From the NCBI GenBank assembly GCA_018257865.1, contig JAEUBA010000035.1, positions 1 through 64,000 on the forward strand: a DNA stretch of 64,000 nt, given 5' to 3'. Made by a program: the position numbers and the translations under genes. The stretch is from Stereocaulon alpinum (Eukaryota; Ascomycota; Lecanoromycetes; Lecanorales; Stereocaulaceae). This document shows positions 49,760 through 61,223 of this stretch, in pieces. Below the pieces are notes generated by a model. It saw only the letters and a program-made list of their open reading frames with translations. It ran no database searches and had not been told where the DNA came from. Each line of letters begins with the position of its first letter. Positions within the stretch are counted from its first letter, which is position 1.

Positions 49760-50225
49760 CTTGATGGTAGTCGTTAATAGTAATTTGGGAAATATAGTCA
49801 AGTGACTGTTGAACTGGAATCAAGTCTGACGAGTTACAGGAACCTCAGAAGACGCAGACTGAAGCCGGAAGAGGGGGAGTCGATATTGCTTTATATATCC
49901 AGTCCGATGAGCCTGGCAGCTCCGGTCTCGCAGCTCCTCTTCCCAAGTGGGTATCCGCTCCCTTTCCTTATCTGACTGAGGAGAGTTGTGTTATAGCTTT
50001 GAACCGCTATTGGAGAAATCGAGTCCTGATTGGTGAGACGTATGCTCGAGAAGCGCAGCGGAATATGTATGTTCGAGATTGTGTAAAAATTTTCAAAAAA
50101 AGTCAAGGCCGTATGACTTAAAGCCAGATTAGCGGCGGTCTTATGTCGAGCATGTTGCTTCTGCTCGATTTGATTGGAACTGGGCCTCGCATAGGAAAGC
50201 TTCTGCAAAGCAGTCATGCACGCTT

Positions 50226-50379
50226 TCGTCGCTGTTGCTACCCTCTCAGCATCCAAGCGAAGTGACCTTTTCCATTCCCGCGAGCATTTCCGAAGCATAG
50301 TCTCGTCGCTGTTGCTTTCCTCTCAGTAACCAAGCGAAGTGACCTTTTCCATTCCCGCGAGCGTTTCCGAATCATAGTC
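50226..50379. repeat. Tandem duplication, 2 x 77 bp
   Basis: TCGTCGCTGTTGCT...AAGCGAAGTGACCTTTTCCA... repeats at 50226-50302 and 50303-50379 with a handful of substitutions. It lies just left of the 5.4-kb transposon. It is non-coding as far as can be seen. Confidence 0.88.
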
Positions 50380-52730
50380 TTGTTCTAACTTTGCTTTTAT
50401 TCCCGAACGAGCGCAGCCCATCGTCAATCGCGAGGAAGGCAGGGACTGAGGAACGAAATTTTTGGATGCATCCCCTCCAGCTTCTTGTGGGGAACGTTGG
50501 GATCTGAATGGCACAAACGAACCAGCGGCTGAGCTGAGACAAATCTTAGGATTCGGGCGTCGCTCTAAGGCGAACTACACGCCAAATGGATAATTACGGC
50601 AGCGCATTTAAACAATTCCCTCAAAACTCCGCAACTTTTCAAATTTCAAATTTCAAATTCTAGATAATTGCATTTACTGCTTACAGTGCTCAGCACGTAT
50701 ATCCTATAAGCGCAATTATTAGCTAATTATAGACCTTACTACCTCTGTCTATCTAGGAGGTCTTGGATAGCTGGGGCTTACTATAACGTTACCGCCGCAG
50801 AATTATTGGTATACATATACTTTAATTAAGTATCTCCGCTATAAGAAATAGTAGATTACGCTAACTACTTCCTATAGTTAATATAATACCCTATAAGCTT
50901 TCCGCCCTCCTTCTATATACTATCCTATATCTATAAGTAACTAGGCGGGGTATTCCTAGCCCCTACTATTATATACTATAAGTCCCCGCCCCGCCTAGTA
51001 GTAGGGAAGGCCCGCCGCCTATAATATATACCTATAGGTATATATATACGAATTGCTGCGGAGATTCTTTACGTTAGTAGCGCCTTATTACTACGTAGCA
51101 AGCGCTATCGATTAGTAGATAGGCTACTAAATAGATATATACGTTATAAAGGGCCTGCAGTCGTTAATAGTAGATTTAATAGCAGCGATATTAATCGCGC
51201 TAAACTATAAATACTAGAGAAGCTGGAGACTATATAGATAAATACTATATAAGAAGGATTAGTTAATTAGTTAAATAGTTCTATTATTAGAGAATTAGGC
51301 GTATTCTATATTACTCTTTAATATATATAATATTTCGTTAAGGCTTCCTCCACACCTAAAAACTTATAAAAACGTTAAGATAATAATATAGTCTAGGGTG
51401 ATAGTAAGGTACTATAAGAGGCCTAGATTTAGCTATAAGAGATATTAATACTAGTAGCTAAAGGGCGGATATCCTATTTAGGCCTCTACCTTACCGTCGC
51501 CTCTTAGTAACCTTTAGTAGGTGCTCTTTAGTTACGCTGAGGAAGAGTCTTAGAGGGCGGTAGGATATCCTTTATTATAGTATTCTTTTTAGACGCTGCG
51601 GGAGTAGCCTTAATTAAATAGACTCGCTTATACCTATAAGGCTTTATATACTAGGATTATCTATTATTAGCAAATACTACTAGGATCTTATAATAAAGAT
51701 ATTATTTACCTGCTTATCCTTATCTCCACTTATACCACTATTACTGCTATCCAAATTATCTAATTCCGGCTTAATATTATCTTCTTCCTTAACATTTTTT
51801 TCTTCCTTAATTAACTCTTCCTTAACTTAGAAAGTTTGAAAAGAAGGCTTCTTTTATTACCTTACCTTTTACTTACTAGTCTCTACAGCCTTCTTTTCTA
51901 GCTCCTTCTAAGGTTCTTCTACCGCTTCTTCTTCCTAATATTATACTGTATTTTTATCTCCGGTACTGTTATTAGGCTTTTCGTAAATAATTATTAATTT
52001 ACGCTTACTACTAATACTGCCCTCCTACTCTAACGTCTTTAAGAAGTCGCTGATAAATTCTGATCTATATATACTATTAGGGAGTCGACGCAGTAGTATA
52101 TCTGCCTTTCTTAACTCTAGCTTAGAGTATACCCACCAGCTAGTAACCTCTAGATAATTAATAATTTTCTCCTAGTAGTTACCCTTAGGGATAATAATAC
52201 TTATAATCTATTCGTTAATCTTTCTATTAATTCTGCCCTCCTATAGAGATAATCCTATAGAAGCTGAGGTAATATTAGTAATAAATTGCTAACGTGCTAG
52301 TATACCTACTATATATATAACCTCAAAGAAAAGTCTTAAGAGGCTGATCTAACGTTTTAGGATTATAGAAGACGTTGTGAATAGAAATAATTATTCTAAC
52401 TATCTCTATAGTAACGCTAGAGGCGTTTCTTTTAATACTAAGAATAAAAGAGTTCCCCTTATATATCGACTTACTGCTAGTCCCTGTATATAGACGACTA
52501 GATTTTTTAATTATATCCTTTATTATACTACTAGTACGTCTAATAGTAGTAGGTATTACGTTTTTTCTAAGGAGCTTCTTATCCTTAAGATCCTATATAG
52601 GATTTTTGTTAGGTAAGTCTAAGATCTTAATATTAATAGAGTAATTCTTTACCTCCTTACGCCTAGTAGCCTTCTCTTCTTTATTACTTTTACTATTTAT
52701 TATTAGCGTAAAGAATAGGTTATCAACCCT

Positions 52731-52970
52731 CAAGCGTGTGCGCGTTATAGCTACGCCAACGCAATGATATTAATCAGGGTCTAGGGGCTTGGCAATAGTA
52801 TTGCTACCCAGGACTCCCCCGTGTTTTGGGGATCTTTAGAAATTAGTTCTGCTACCACTCGACTACCAAGTAATATGATTATGTCTATTGCTTGATACCT
52901 GAATCCAGTAACTTCACGTCTCTCATACCTTAGTGCGCCAGCTTAGAGCCGGCGTCGCTAGCCTTTACAT
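52731..52970. other. Normal-composition patch inside the RIP-degraded transposon
   Basis: About 240 bp (from near CAACCCTCAAGCGTGTGCGC to AGAGCCGGCGTCGCTAGCC) keep ordinary GC content and CA/TG dinucleotides while both sides are AT-saturated. It could be a later insertion or a segment that was unique in the genome and so escaped RIP. No frame, TIR or RNA fold was recognised. Confidence 0.55.
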
Positions 52971-54119
52971 AGGTAGAGTCTACTATATCCTTAACCAGCT
53001 GAGATAATTATATAGTCTATACCTCCGTTAATACCGTAGTACGGGGGTATCTTAGAGACGCGTGGATAATAGTAGGTACCTAGGAAAAATGTGGGAGGTA
53101 ATTCTTATAGGGATCTAACTAAGTAAGAGGATCTAAGTCTTTCTAATAGCGGTATATTTTATTAATTATCTAAAAGTCTCGTTAAAATACTCGCTTAAAG
53201 CACTCGCTTACAGAGAATAAGAATTCGCCTAGCGGATAGCGATAGTAAGGTTAATTATTAATAAATATTCTTTAAACTTATAGCTCCTACTAGACTTATA
53301 GCGGTCTAGATTATCCTAAAATTATATTAGTATAAAGCTAGTAGTAGTAGTTCTAGATATAGTATAAAAGTTTCGTATCCTCTATATAGAGCGCCTAATG
53401 TAACCTATATAGATACTAGTAAGTAGAAAACTTAAGGGGTTAAAAACTTAATAGATCTGCGAGCGATTTCTGAGATTTTTAGGCCTAAACAGTTATATCG
53501 ATAACGCTCTTTAAGAAAATAGTACTTATATATAAATTAGATTAGTAGTTATTAGTCTATTAAATAATAATAGTAGTACTATTCTCTATAGGAGTATTAG
53601 CTGAAAAGTGCCCTATAGCGGCCGCTAAGAATACTAAGATAAGGGTCTAAAACTTATAACCTCTATAACTTTTACTAAACCTAATCAATTTTCTTAAAAA
53701 AACTAGCGGTGAACAGCTCGAATTTAGCTCTTTCTAAATCTCAAATAAGATAAGGATCTAATACGTCGTTAGGATTTGATATTACTAGAAGCTAGTTACT
53801 AAGTCCCCGCACGGGTAGGGCTAAGCGCTAGCGGGAGTACCTAGGTTAATAGAGCTAGTAGTTAGGTGGCCTGCGGAGGTCTTAGTAAGCTTCCGCCTGC
53901 TAAGCTAAGAAAGTAAGAAATAATACCTTATCGACGGCGAGGTCTAGAGATAGTAATATAATATCTATATATATAGAAATTATATAGGGACCTTTATTAG
54001 GGTCTAGGTAAGGAGGGCTGAAGGGGAATAAAGAAAATCTTTTAAGATAACTTAATACGACCGGTTATTAGTAGGTAGCTTATTTTATAGTTACTCGATA
54101 TTATTATATATAACTACTC

Positions 54120-55870
54120 GAAGAAATCGACTAAAGAAAGCTGCTAAAGAATTAATTATAACACTTTTTAAACCTAATATATACTCTAAGAGAGGCTTAA
54201 CGTAGAAGCTATTCCTTTATAATATTACTAACGTTTGTATCGTCCCCTACTGAGACATATACCTTATTATTAGACTCCGTAACAATTTTATTCAGCTGAT
54301 TAGCGAACTCCTAGGGTTCTTTATTCCTTCGGGCGTTCTGAAAAGCTTAGGTGGCTGCTAGTAAAGGCTTCTAGGTATACGCTCTATATAGGATCTCTAT
54401 TTCTACTAGTAAAGGTAGCTCGTTAAGAGATATATATACGCGCACTAGATAGCGTAATTTTATATAAGCCTAATTGTAATCTTTAACCCCAGTACCGCTA
54501 GTACTCTTATCTATCTATATTATAGCTTCAGGGCTATAGCCTTACTTACGTATCCTTATATAGCACTAAGCAAGTATTACTAGTAGGAGATATTCGTCTA
54601 GATTATAGTCTTTTATTTCTTCAGCGAGCTTATCTATAAGATCTATACTAGAAACTCTTCCGCACTGTATTATAGGAGCTTTAGGATATTTATATAAGGC
54701 CTAAGGCTTACTAGAGGTAGTATACGGGCGGTTACTTTATATATAGATAAGGTAAGTATTCTAATTATCTATAAACTCATAGCAATTATACCTAACTATT
54801 AGTATATAGACGGTAAGTAAGGTAATTTAGTTAGGGGTCTTATCCTTCTTATAGTACCCCTCCTCTTTTAAAGTATTAAAAAAGATTAGCTAGCGGTATA
54901 ATTATAAAGTCTATAACTATATCTACTAGGCCTTAATTCGCTAATTAGCGGTACTTTTACTAAAGATCTAATAATTATCGAATTCCTTCTCTTCTTCCGT
55001 CCGATCGTCCTAATCTATATAAAGTTAATATTGCGCGTTAGCTATAAGTAAGGTCTCTAGGCCCCGATCTGATCTAATCTTATAAGGTATAATCTTCTGG
55101 TCTTATAGGTACGTTAGAAATTATTTTGCAATACTTACGGCGGTTCTAGATAAGACTCTAACATAGATCTATAGAATTTTATAAGAGTAGGTATTAATTA
55201 CTATATAGATTTACACGCCGCAGAATTCTAACTTATAATAAGTATTAATTAACTATATTATATTAGGTCCTACTACTAAAAACTTCTTCCTTTTTTAATT
55301 CTTCCTTATATATCTTACTATTACACCGTTAGGATCGATCTTCTATATAGTAAATATAATATTATACTATAAGATAGTAATCCTACGGCGCTAGAAGTAG
55401 GTATAGAGGTATCCCCGCCTATAGCTTTATATAGATCCTTCTAATTTTAGGTATTCCTTTATAACTCTTATAATCTCTGCGTCTATATAGCTAGGGTTCT
55501 TTAGCTAACGCTTCCTTCTTATCCCTATATACTTACGCAAGTATTTTACTTAGCGGAGAGTTATAGTTAGTCCTATAGTTACTAGTTACCTAATAATCTT
55601 AGAGTTAGTAGCTAGTCGCTAATAGAAATAGAAAATAATAAGCGCCTTATATATCTCTAGATTAGTATATATATAATAACGAGGGCTCTGTACGCCCTAG
55701 TCTTTTAAGCGGCGCTCTAAGGTTAACTTACTAACTACTACTTAGTATTCTCTTTTAAGGTCTTATAGTATCTTATTAATTAGAGCGTTCTTATAGACGC
55801 GTATTACGATCTCTTTTTAGTAGGCGTCTACTAGATTCCTAGGGTAGGGTATTAACTTAAGGATTAGGAA
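54120..55870 (-). pseudogene. Relic of an integrase-like (rve-type DDE) transposase
   Basis: Conceptual translation of the minus strand, reading through stops, shows the order of motifs of fungal integrase-like transposases. They are: a helix-turn-helix-like stretch (LKREY.VVVSKLTLERRLKD, ~55740), a GPN...YYKLEF.GV.IY...TYSYKIL block (~55150-55270) corresponding to the first catalytic Asp region, an SDRG.E-like site degraded to LDQIGA (~55070), LKEEGYYKKDKTPN (~54820), and NRPYTTSSKP.ALYKYPKA (~54690). Many Asp/Gly positions read Asn/Thr, and Trp/Gln positions read as stops, as expected from G-to-A and C-to-T change. The limits are approximate. The protein would have cut and pasted the 5.4-kb element and its deleted relatives. 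Confidence 0.7.
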
Positions 55871-56032
55871 GTCGATAGTAGACTATTAGATATAATATCA
55901 GCTATAGTTTTAAGAGGATTGGATTAGTGTTGGTGGTTGGACAATTTAGCAATTATCTAGAATTTGAAATTTGAAAAGTTGCGGGATGCGGGTTGCGGAG
56001 TTTTGAGGGAATTGTTCAAATGCGCTACCGTA

Positions 56033-58286
56033 ACAATGCTGACGCCGATTTGCCGGCTAGATCCAGCCCGCGCATTTAGCGCGCCGCCAGTCGATCTCTG
56101 GCTTGACAAGATCGGAGCCCCTCTCTAACGAGGGTGGAGGGGCGGATGGAACGAGATGAGCGGGCCAATATTCAATTGGCCTCAAGATGGTTACTGCTGC
56201 TGCCCGTACCTACAGGTTACGCACGTGCATGGCATCCGAGAAGCTACGGCTGGAGCAATGGGTGCTCTAAATCTGCGTAGGGAGTTGCACATCAAGTACG
56301 TGGCTCGTCCCCTCTGCCCGCCTTCTCGTCTGCAGGGTGTTGATGGCGTTGATTTCCAGTCCGGACAAGCACCAGCCTCAAGGGAATGCAGATGGTCCAG
56401 AGGAGCGCTCAAACGAGCACAAAGCATCGACGTAGATTCGGTCGAACCGAGCATCGAGCTAGCTGGAACAGGGCCGCTCACACGTGTGCGGGGCAATAGG
56501 CAGGCGTGATCGAGTCGTCTGTCCCCGTGCATAGACAAGAGCCAGATGTCCGCACATGCTCGGGCCATCAGCGAGATACTTGGCAATCACATCAACAACC
56601 CGAAGCGGCTAAGAGCCAGATGTCCGTACATGCCCGGACCATCAACGAGATACTTGGCAATCACACCGACAACCCGCAGCGGCTGCAGGCTCGGCGCGGT
56701 GGGCTCCCTTACCTTGGGTGGCCGAGACTTAGTGTTGAGATGTAAGAGTGGTACGCAGCGACGTGGTTCTCGAGCAATTTGGACGTGGTGTACGCGGAAG
56801 GTCTCTATACGCTGAGTACTAAGACTAATCGCTGAGGATCTCCCTTCTGGGAATTCTCCCTCCATGTACTTCTGGGGAAAGGGGTAGCGTAGCACTACTG
56901 CGCTAGGAGGACCCCGCTTGGGCGCCACGTCAACAGATGACGTGTCCCTCTGACTGGTCCTTACATAGGACTCACACCACGAGGTGGTTGTTAGAACCCA
57001 GTGGGGCGGCGGCCTAGCTAGGTTTGGCTGAGTAGGCCTACGTGATAAGAGCTTAAAGACCATATATTAGCAACCAATAAAGTAATAAGCGTAGCGAGTA
57101 TAGTACGATTATAATATTTAAGGAATAAGTATAGCTACTGAGTACTATCTAGTAGACGTAAGTCGTATCACTCTTTAGTATATTAGAGGTAACTTATATA
57201 TTCTTTATAGGGGGTACCGGCTACTTGTATACTCTAGGTGATAGCGCGCTAGCGGTTGACTAAGCAAGGCAGGTCTGAGAGCTGACATTCTAACGGCATA
57301 TGACTGCTCATGCAAGTCGAAGTGCATCTTTTGACTAAGACGAAGCATGTCCTAGTCAATTGTGGCCGAAACGACGCAATTAGTAGAGACTTCTGGATCT
57401 AATACATAGATTGGAATTATGGAGGAATATGATTTCTTCCAGAGGCGTAGGGAACACTATGAATTGCGTGGAGAACATACTTCATCCATTTCGGCCTTGT
57501 CTTGGAAGAGTGAGGAGCAATCCATGACGGTGTTCTTGGGCTTTTCCGGAAGTTTGTTAGAGATTGTTTTGTGTACGGTTCACAATAAGTGTGTTTTCGG
57601 AGAATTTTCGATTCTTCTGCTGTCTATATTCTCCACTTCCTAGGATCTTACGATGTGTACACGCATAGATGAAACACTGTTGCTCTGCCCACGCTTAGTA
57701 GCTTTGGCAGGAAAAGCATTGATTTCTGACTGTAGTACAAGCATTTTATGGAGAATCGGTCGATTGCAAAAGATGTTTTGACACGCCTTCAATAGCATGG
57801 CCGCAGACCGTTGTAACTGGACTACCTAACTTTTTCATGAAGGAGCGTCATAGGCAGGAGGCCCTGGACCATGCCCCGTAGATACAGGTTAACAGGGGTC
57901 GGGAAAACAGGCTCGTTAGGGTGCGCTCTAGGCGCAGGATGGCCTATGATATGTCATCTGCGGGTAGTACTGTGCGACCGTGCCCGCTATCCGCAACCCC
58001 TACCGGCAGTCGCCTAGGGCAGCCTCTCACGAGGAATCTCAGAAGCTAGGGCTAGGGCTAGGGCTTGGCATATCGAGATCATTAACGCCGTTCCAGGACT
58101 TTCGGTGTCAGCCTCCGTAACTTACCGGGAGCGTATTCCTCCAATCACTTCGGCATTACGACCCGACCTTGCCGAAGTACTCCTGCAACGACTATCATGC
58201 GCGTCTGATGCTTCAGCCTCCAGGCCATGAACTCCACGCTTGGGGAATAGCCAAATCTGATTCCATCATCCCACCACTCTATTAAG
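56033..58286. other. Spacer between transposon and GH3 gene
   Basis: Starts with the right target duplication ACAAT. It contains a 74-bp tandem duplication (56540-56687) and an AT-rich patch (57060-57230) that may be another element remnant. Several 60-160-codon frames overlap on both strands at 56150-57060 but show no domain. The last ~400 bp are the likely GH3 promoter. No gene is called. Confidence 0.45.
56540..56687. repeat. Tandem duplication, 2 x 74 bp
   Basis: AGCCAGATGTCCGCACATGC starts copy 1 at 56540, and the same block with a few transitions starts copy 2 at 56614. Both copies contain GAGATACTTGGCAATCACA. Because 74 is not divisible by three, any coding frame shifts between copies, so it is unlikely to be within an active gene. 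Confidence 0.9.
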
Positions 58287-61223
58287 ATGACGCGTGAAGT
58301 AGACCTCTCCAGAAGCCGAGAAGGTCTCCTCAGAAATGGCGCAGCCACCCTTTCACGCGACTCCCTGGACAGTTACACCTCCTCGTCTGAGCTGGATCTC
58401 GACGAACTAGAGCTACACAATGGACAGACATCACCCCGACCCAGAGGAGGATGGTCGCCAGTGAGACGGAAGAAGAACAATAACAAAGGAAAAGAGCAGG
58501 GACATAAGCAACCGCCAACAGCGACGAGAAAAGGAGGATGCCTCCGGAACAGAGTATGCTGGGTGGTCTCAGCAATACTTCTGGGAGGACTGTTGGTTCT
58601 TGTGGGTGGGTTCCGAACCTTTGTCTACAAAAAGCCTCAGCCGATGGATGGATTGTCACCACCCTGGTATCCCTCCCCCAAAGGAGGAACATTCTTAACC
58701 TGGACAGAGAGCTATTTGAAGGCGTCGACTATGGTGTCGAGTATGTCACTGATGGGGAAGGTCAATGTTACAACAGGGACTGGTTGGGCATCGGATCTGT
58801 GCGTGGGTAATACTGCGGGAGCATTTGAAGCCGAGTTTCCTCCACTGTGTCTCCAGGATGGACCGTTAGGAATTCGATTTACTGACCATGCTACTGCTTG
58901 GCCAGCTGGTATCACAGTGGGAGCTACGTGGAACAAAGACCTAATGTACAGAAGAGGAAGAGGATTGGGTCTAGAACATAGACTCAAAGGTGTCAATGTC
59001 ATGCTTGGTCCGTCAATGGGTCCATTGGGTCGTATGCCCGGCGGAGGCAGGAACTGGGAAGGATTCGGTCCAGATCCCGTACTACAAGGCATTGCTGCGG
59101 CTCAGACCATTCGAGGAATACAAGAAGAGGGAGTGATAGCTACAGCAAAGCACTACATCGCAAACGAGCAGGAACACTTGCGGCAAGCTCGCGAATCGGG
59201 ACTTCCCTATGCTATATCATCCAACATCGATGACCGAACGCTACATGAGTTATATTTATGGCCATTTGCGGATAGCGTCAGAGCTGGTGTTGGCAGCGTC
59301 ATGTGCAGCTACAACATGGTCAATAGCTCATATGCTTGCAGTAACAGCAAGCTCCTGAATGGAATTCTCAAAGATGAGTTGGGATTTCAAGGCTTCGTAC
59401 AGACAGATTGGCTGGCTCAACGAAGCGGAGTAGCCAGTGCACTAGCTGGCCTTGACATGTCTATGCCTGGTGATGGCTTGTATTGGGCTGATGGGCAATC
59501 ATTATGGGGTCCGCGGCTAACTGAGGCTGTGCTGAATGGTTCTGTACCAATTGAACGCATCAATGACATGGCTCTGCGTGTTGTTGCCGTATGGTACCAA
59601 CTTGGTCAAGACAACGAGACTCTACATCCCGTTCCATTAGAGGGCGACCCAAGGCCTAATTTCTCATCCTGGACTGATGACAGAATGGGCCATCTGCACG
59701 AGTCCACTGATGATGACGCCACGGTGGTAGTCAATAATTTCACTGATGTACAAGGAGAAGGCGATAACTTCCATGGACGTCTAGCACAACAGATTGCGGC
59801 CGAGGGCACTATCCTTGTCAAGAACGAAAACAACATCCTTCCTCTGCGCCCGAGTGGTGGGCCGGAACATATGAAAGATCGACGCAGGGCCAAGTACAAT
59901 GTTGGTGTTTTCGGAGAAGATGCAGGAGCAAACCCTGAAGGACCTAACGCTTGCGTTGACAGAGGCTGCAACAACTTCACCCTAGCCTCGGGTTGGGGCA
60001 GCGGCGCGGTGGAATTTCCCTTCTTGACCCCTCCAATCGAGGCTTTGGAATCAACATTCGATCTCGACCAAGTGCAAATCACACAGATTTTGACAAATAA
60101 ATTGGCCAATAAATGGCCAGAAGTTCACGGCAGCCAAGATCTCTGTGTTGTATTCATAACTTCCGATGCTGGCGAAGGCTTCACCTCTTGGAAAGGCATC
60201 ACAGATAGGATCGATCTGCATCCGCAGAAAGGAGGCGATGAACTCGTCATGAAAGTCGCCACCAGCTGCGCCAACACAATCGTAGTCGTTCATGCGGTCG
60301 GCCCCGTCATCGTAGAGCGCTGGATCGACCTCCCTAATATCAAAGCCGTAATTCTCGCCAATCTTCCAGGTGAAGAAAGCGGCAATGCCCTCGCTGACGT
60401 GCTCTTTGGCCGCGTCGACGCAAGTGGCCGCCTTCCCTACACAGTAGGCAAGTCTCTCGCCGACTATGGTCGTGGAGGCAAGATAATGGTAAAACCCAAC
60501 GGTCTCGCCCCGCACCAAGACTTCGAAGAAGGTCTCCTAATTGACTACCGCCATTTTGACACGAACGGTATAACGCCTCGCTACGAATTCGGTTTCGGCC
60601 TCTCCTACACCACATTCACCTTCTCCGATCTTCAGCTCAAAACACTAAAACCAAAATCACTACTCCCTTCTCCACGCCCAAACACCACAGTCTTGCCCGT
60701 CACACTCCCGACTCAATTGCCTGACCCAGAAACTGCCGTATTTCCTGCCGGTTTCAGGAAGCTGAGAAATTATATATATCCCTACCTGGACAACAGCACC
60801 ATCAAAACCGAACCCTACTACCCCTACCCAAAAGGCTACAACACCGTTCAACCACCCTCCCCCGCAGGCGGCGGCGAAGGCGGCAATCCTTCCCTCTATG
60901 ACGAGCACGTCTCCGTCTCAGTCAAAGTCACCAACACCGGCAAACGAAAAGGGAAACAAGTAGTACAAGTCTACGTCTCCTTCCCTCCGAACGTCATCGA
61001 CGCCTCAACAGGCAAAGGCATCGACTTCCCAGTCAGAGTACTACGAGCCTTCGAGAAAGTCGAGATCAACGCGACCGAAACAGCGACCGTAAACATGAAC
61101 TTAACGCGGAAAGATCTGAGCTATTGGAGTGTTGGACGTCAGAATTGGGTAATGCCCGACGGGAACTTCACCATTGCTGTGGGAGCGAGTTCGAGGGATT
61201 TGCCTTTGCAGGGCGTTTGGTGA
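58287..61223 (+). CDS. GH3 beta-glucosidase, type II membrane-anchored
   Basis: An intronless 978-residue protein. Residues 1-88 are hydrophilic and basic near the membrane (VRRKKNNNKGK), followed by one transmembrane helix (~89-112) and an outside catalytic region. This is the layout of the Aspergillus BglE-type enzymes, larger than the soluble GH3 type. GH3 N-domain signatures are GRNWEGFGPDP (~255-264), KHYIANEQEH (~288-297) and the nucleophile region FVQTDW with Asp at ~374. The C-domain shows GTILVKNENNILPL, SDAGEGF (probable acid/base Glu) and GEESGNALADVLFGR. A fibronectin-III-like domain closes the protein (KQVVQVYVSFP). It should hydrolyse terminal beta-glucosyl residues of cell-wall-derived oligosaccharides at the cell surface. 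All key residues are intact. It converges with the broken GH1 gene. Confidence 0.93.
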   Translation: MTREVDLSRSREGLLRNGAATLSRDSLDSYTSSSELDLDELELHNGQTSPRPRGGWSPVRRKKNNNKGKEQGHKQPPTATRKGGCLRNRVCWVVSAILLGGLLVLVGGFRTFVYKKPQPMDGLSPPWYPSPKGGTFLTWTESYLKASTMVSSMSLMGKVNVTTGTGWASDLCVGNTAGAFEAEFPPLCLQDGPLGIRFTDHATAWPAGITVGATWNKDLMYRRGRGLGLEHRLKGVNVMLGPSMGPLGRMPGGGRNWEGFGPDPVLQGIAAAQTIRGIQEEGVIATAKHYIANEQEHLRQARESGLPYAISSNIDDRTLHELYLWPFADSVRAGVGSVMCSYNMVNSSYACSNSKLLNGILKDELGFQGFVQTDWLAQRSGVASALAGLDMSMPGDGLYWADGQSLWGPRLTEAVLNGSVPIERINDMALRVVAVWYQLGQDNETLHPVPLEGDPRPNFSSWTDDRMGHLHESTDDDATVVVNNFTDVQGEGDNFHGRLAQQIAAEGTILVKNENNILPLRPSGGPEHMKDRRRAKYNVGVFGEDAGANPEGPNACVDRGCNNFTLASGWGSGAVEFPFLTPPIEALESTFDLDQVQITQILTNKLANKWPEVHGSQDLCVVFITSDAGEGFTSWKGITDRIDLHPQKGGDELVMKVATSCANTIVVVHAVGPVIVERWIDLPNIKAVILANLPGEESGNALADVLFGRVDASGRLPYTVGKSLADYGRGGKIMVKPNGLAPHQDFEEGLLIDYRHFDTNGITPRYEFGFGLSYTTFTFSDLQLKTLKPKSLLPSPRPNTTVLPVTLPTQLPDPETAVFPAGFRKLRNYIYPYLDNSTIKTEPYYPYPKGYNTVQPPSPAGGGEGGNPSLYDEHVSVSVKVTNTGKRKGKQVVQVYVSFPPNVIDASTGKGIDFPVRVLRAFEKVEINATETATVNMNLTRKDLSYWSVGRQNWVMPDGNFTIAVGASSRDLPLQGVW

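Larger units (their letters stand above)
50595..56032. mobile_element. 5.4-kb TIR transposon, RIP-degraded, integrase-type
   Basis: Inverted terminal repeats begin TACGG(C/T)AGCGCATTT(A/G)AAC and run ~75 bp (AATTCCCTCAAAACTCCGCA, CTTTTCAAATTTCAAATTCT). The right copy has a 14-bp extra CCCGCATCCCGCAA-like insertion. Flanks are ATAAT (50590-50594) and ACAAT (56033-56037), a 5-bp target duplication differing by one C/T transition. The interior is extremely AT-rich, without an open frame above 60 codons. The minus strand between ~54100 and 55870 still shows an integrase-type transposase relic. A K/E-rich coding-like stretch lies at ~51700-51950 (minus). The 996-bp element at 23981 is an internally deleted relative. 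Confidence 0.9.

Noticed and set aside
49891..50298. 135-residue minus-strand protein
   Set aside because: The frame runs into one copy of a tandem duplication and has no domain, signal peptide or splice context.
56985..57240. Solo LTR starting TGTTAGAACC
   Set aside because: The start resembles a fungal copia LTR and the stretch is AT-rich, but no second copy, target duplication or clear end was found.
58044..58065. Telomere-like GGGCTA repeats
   Set aside because: Only about three imperfect units, not TTAGGG, internal and next to a normal gene.
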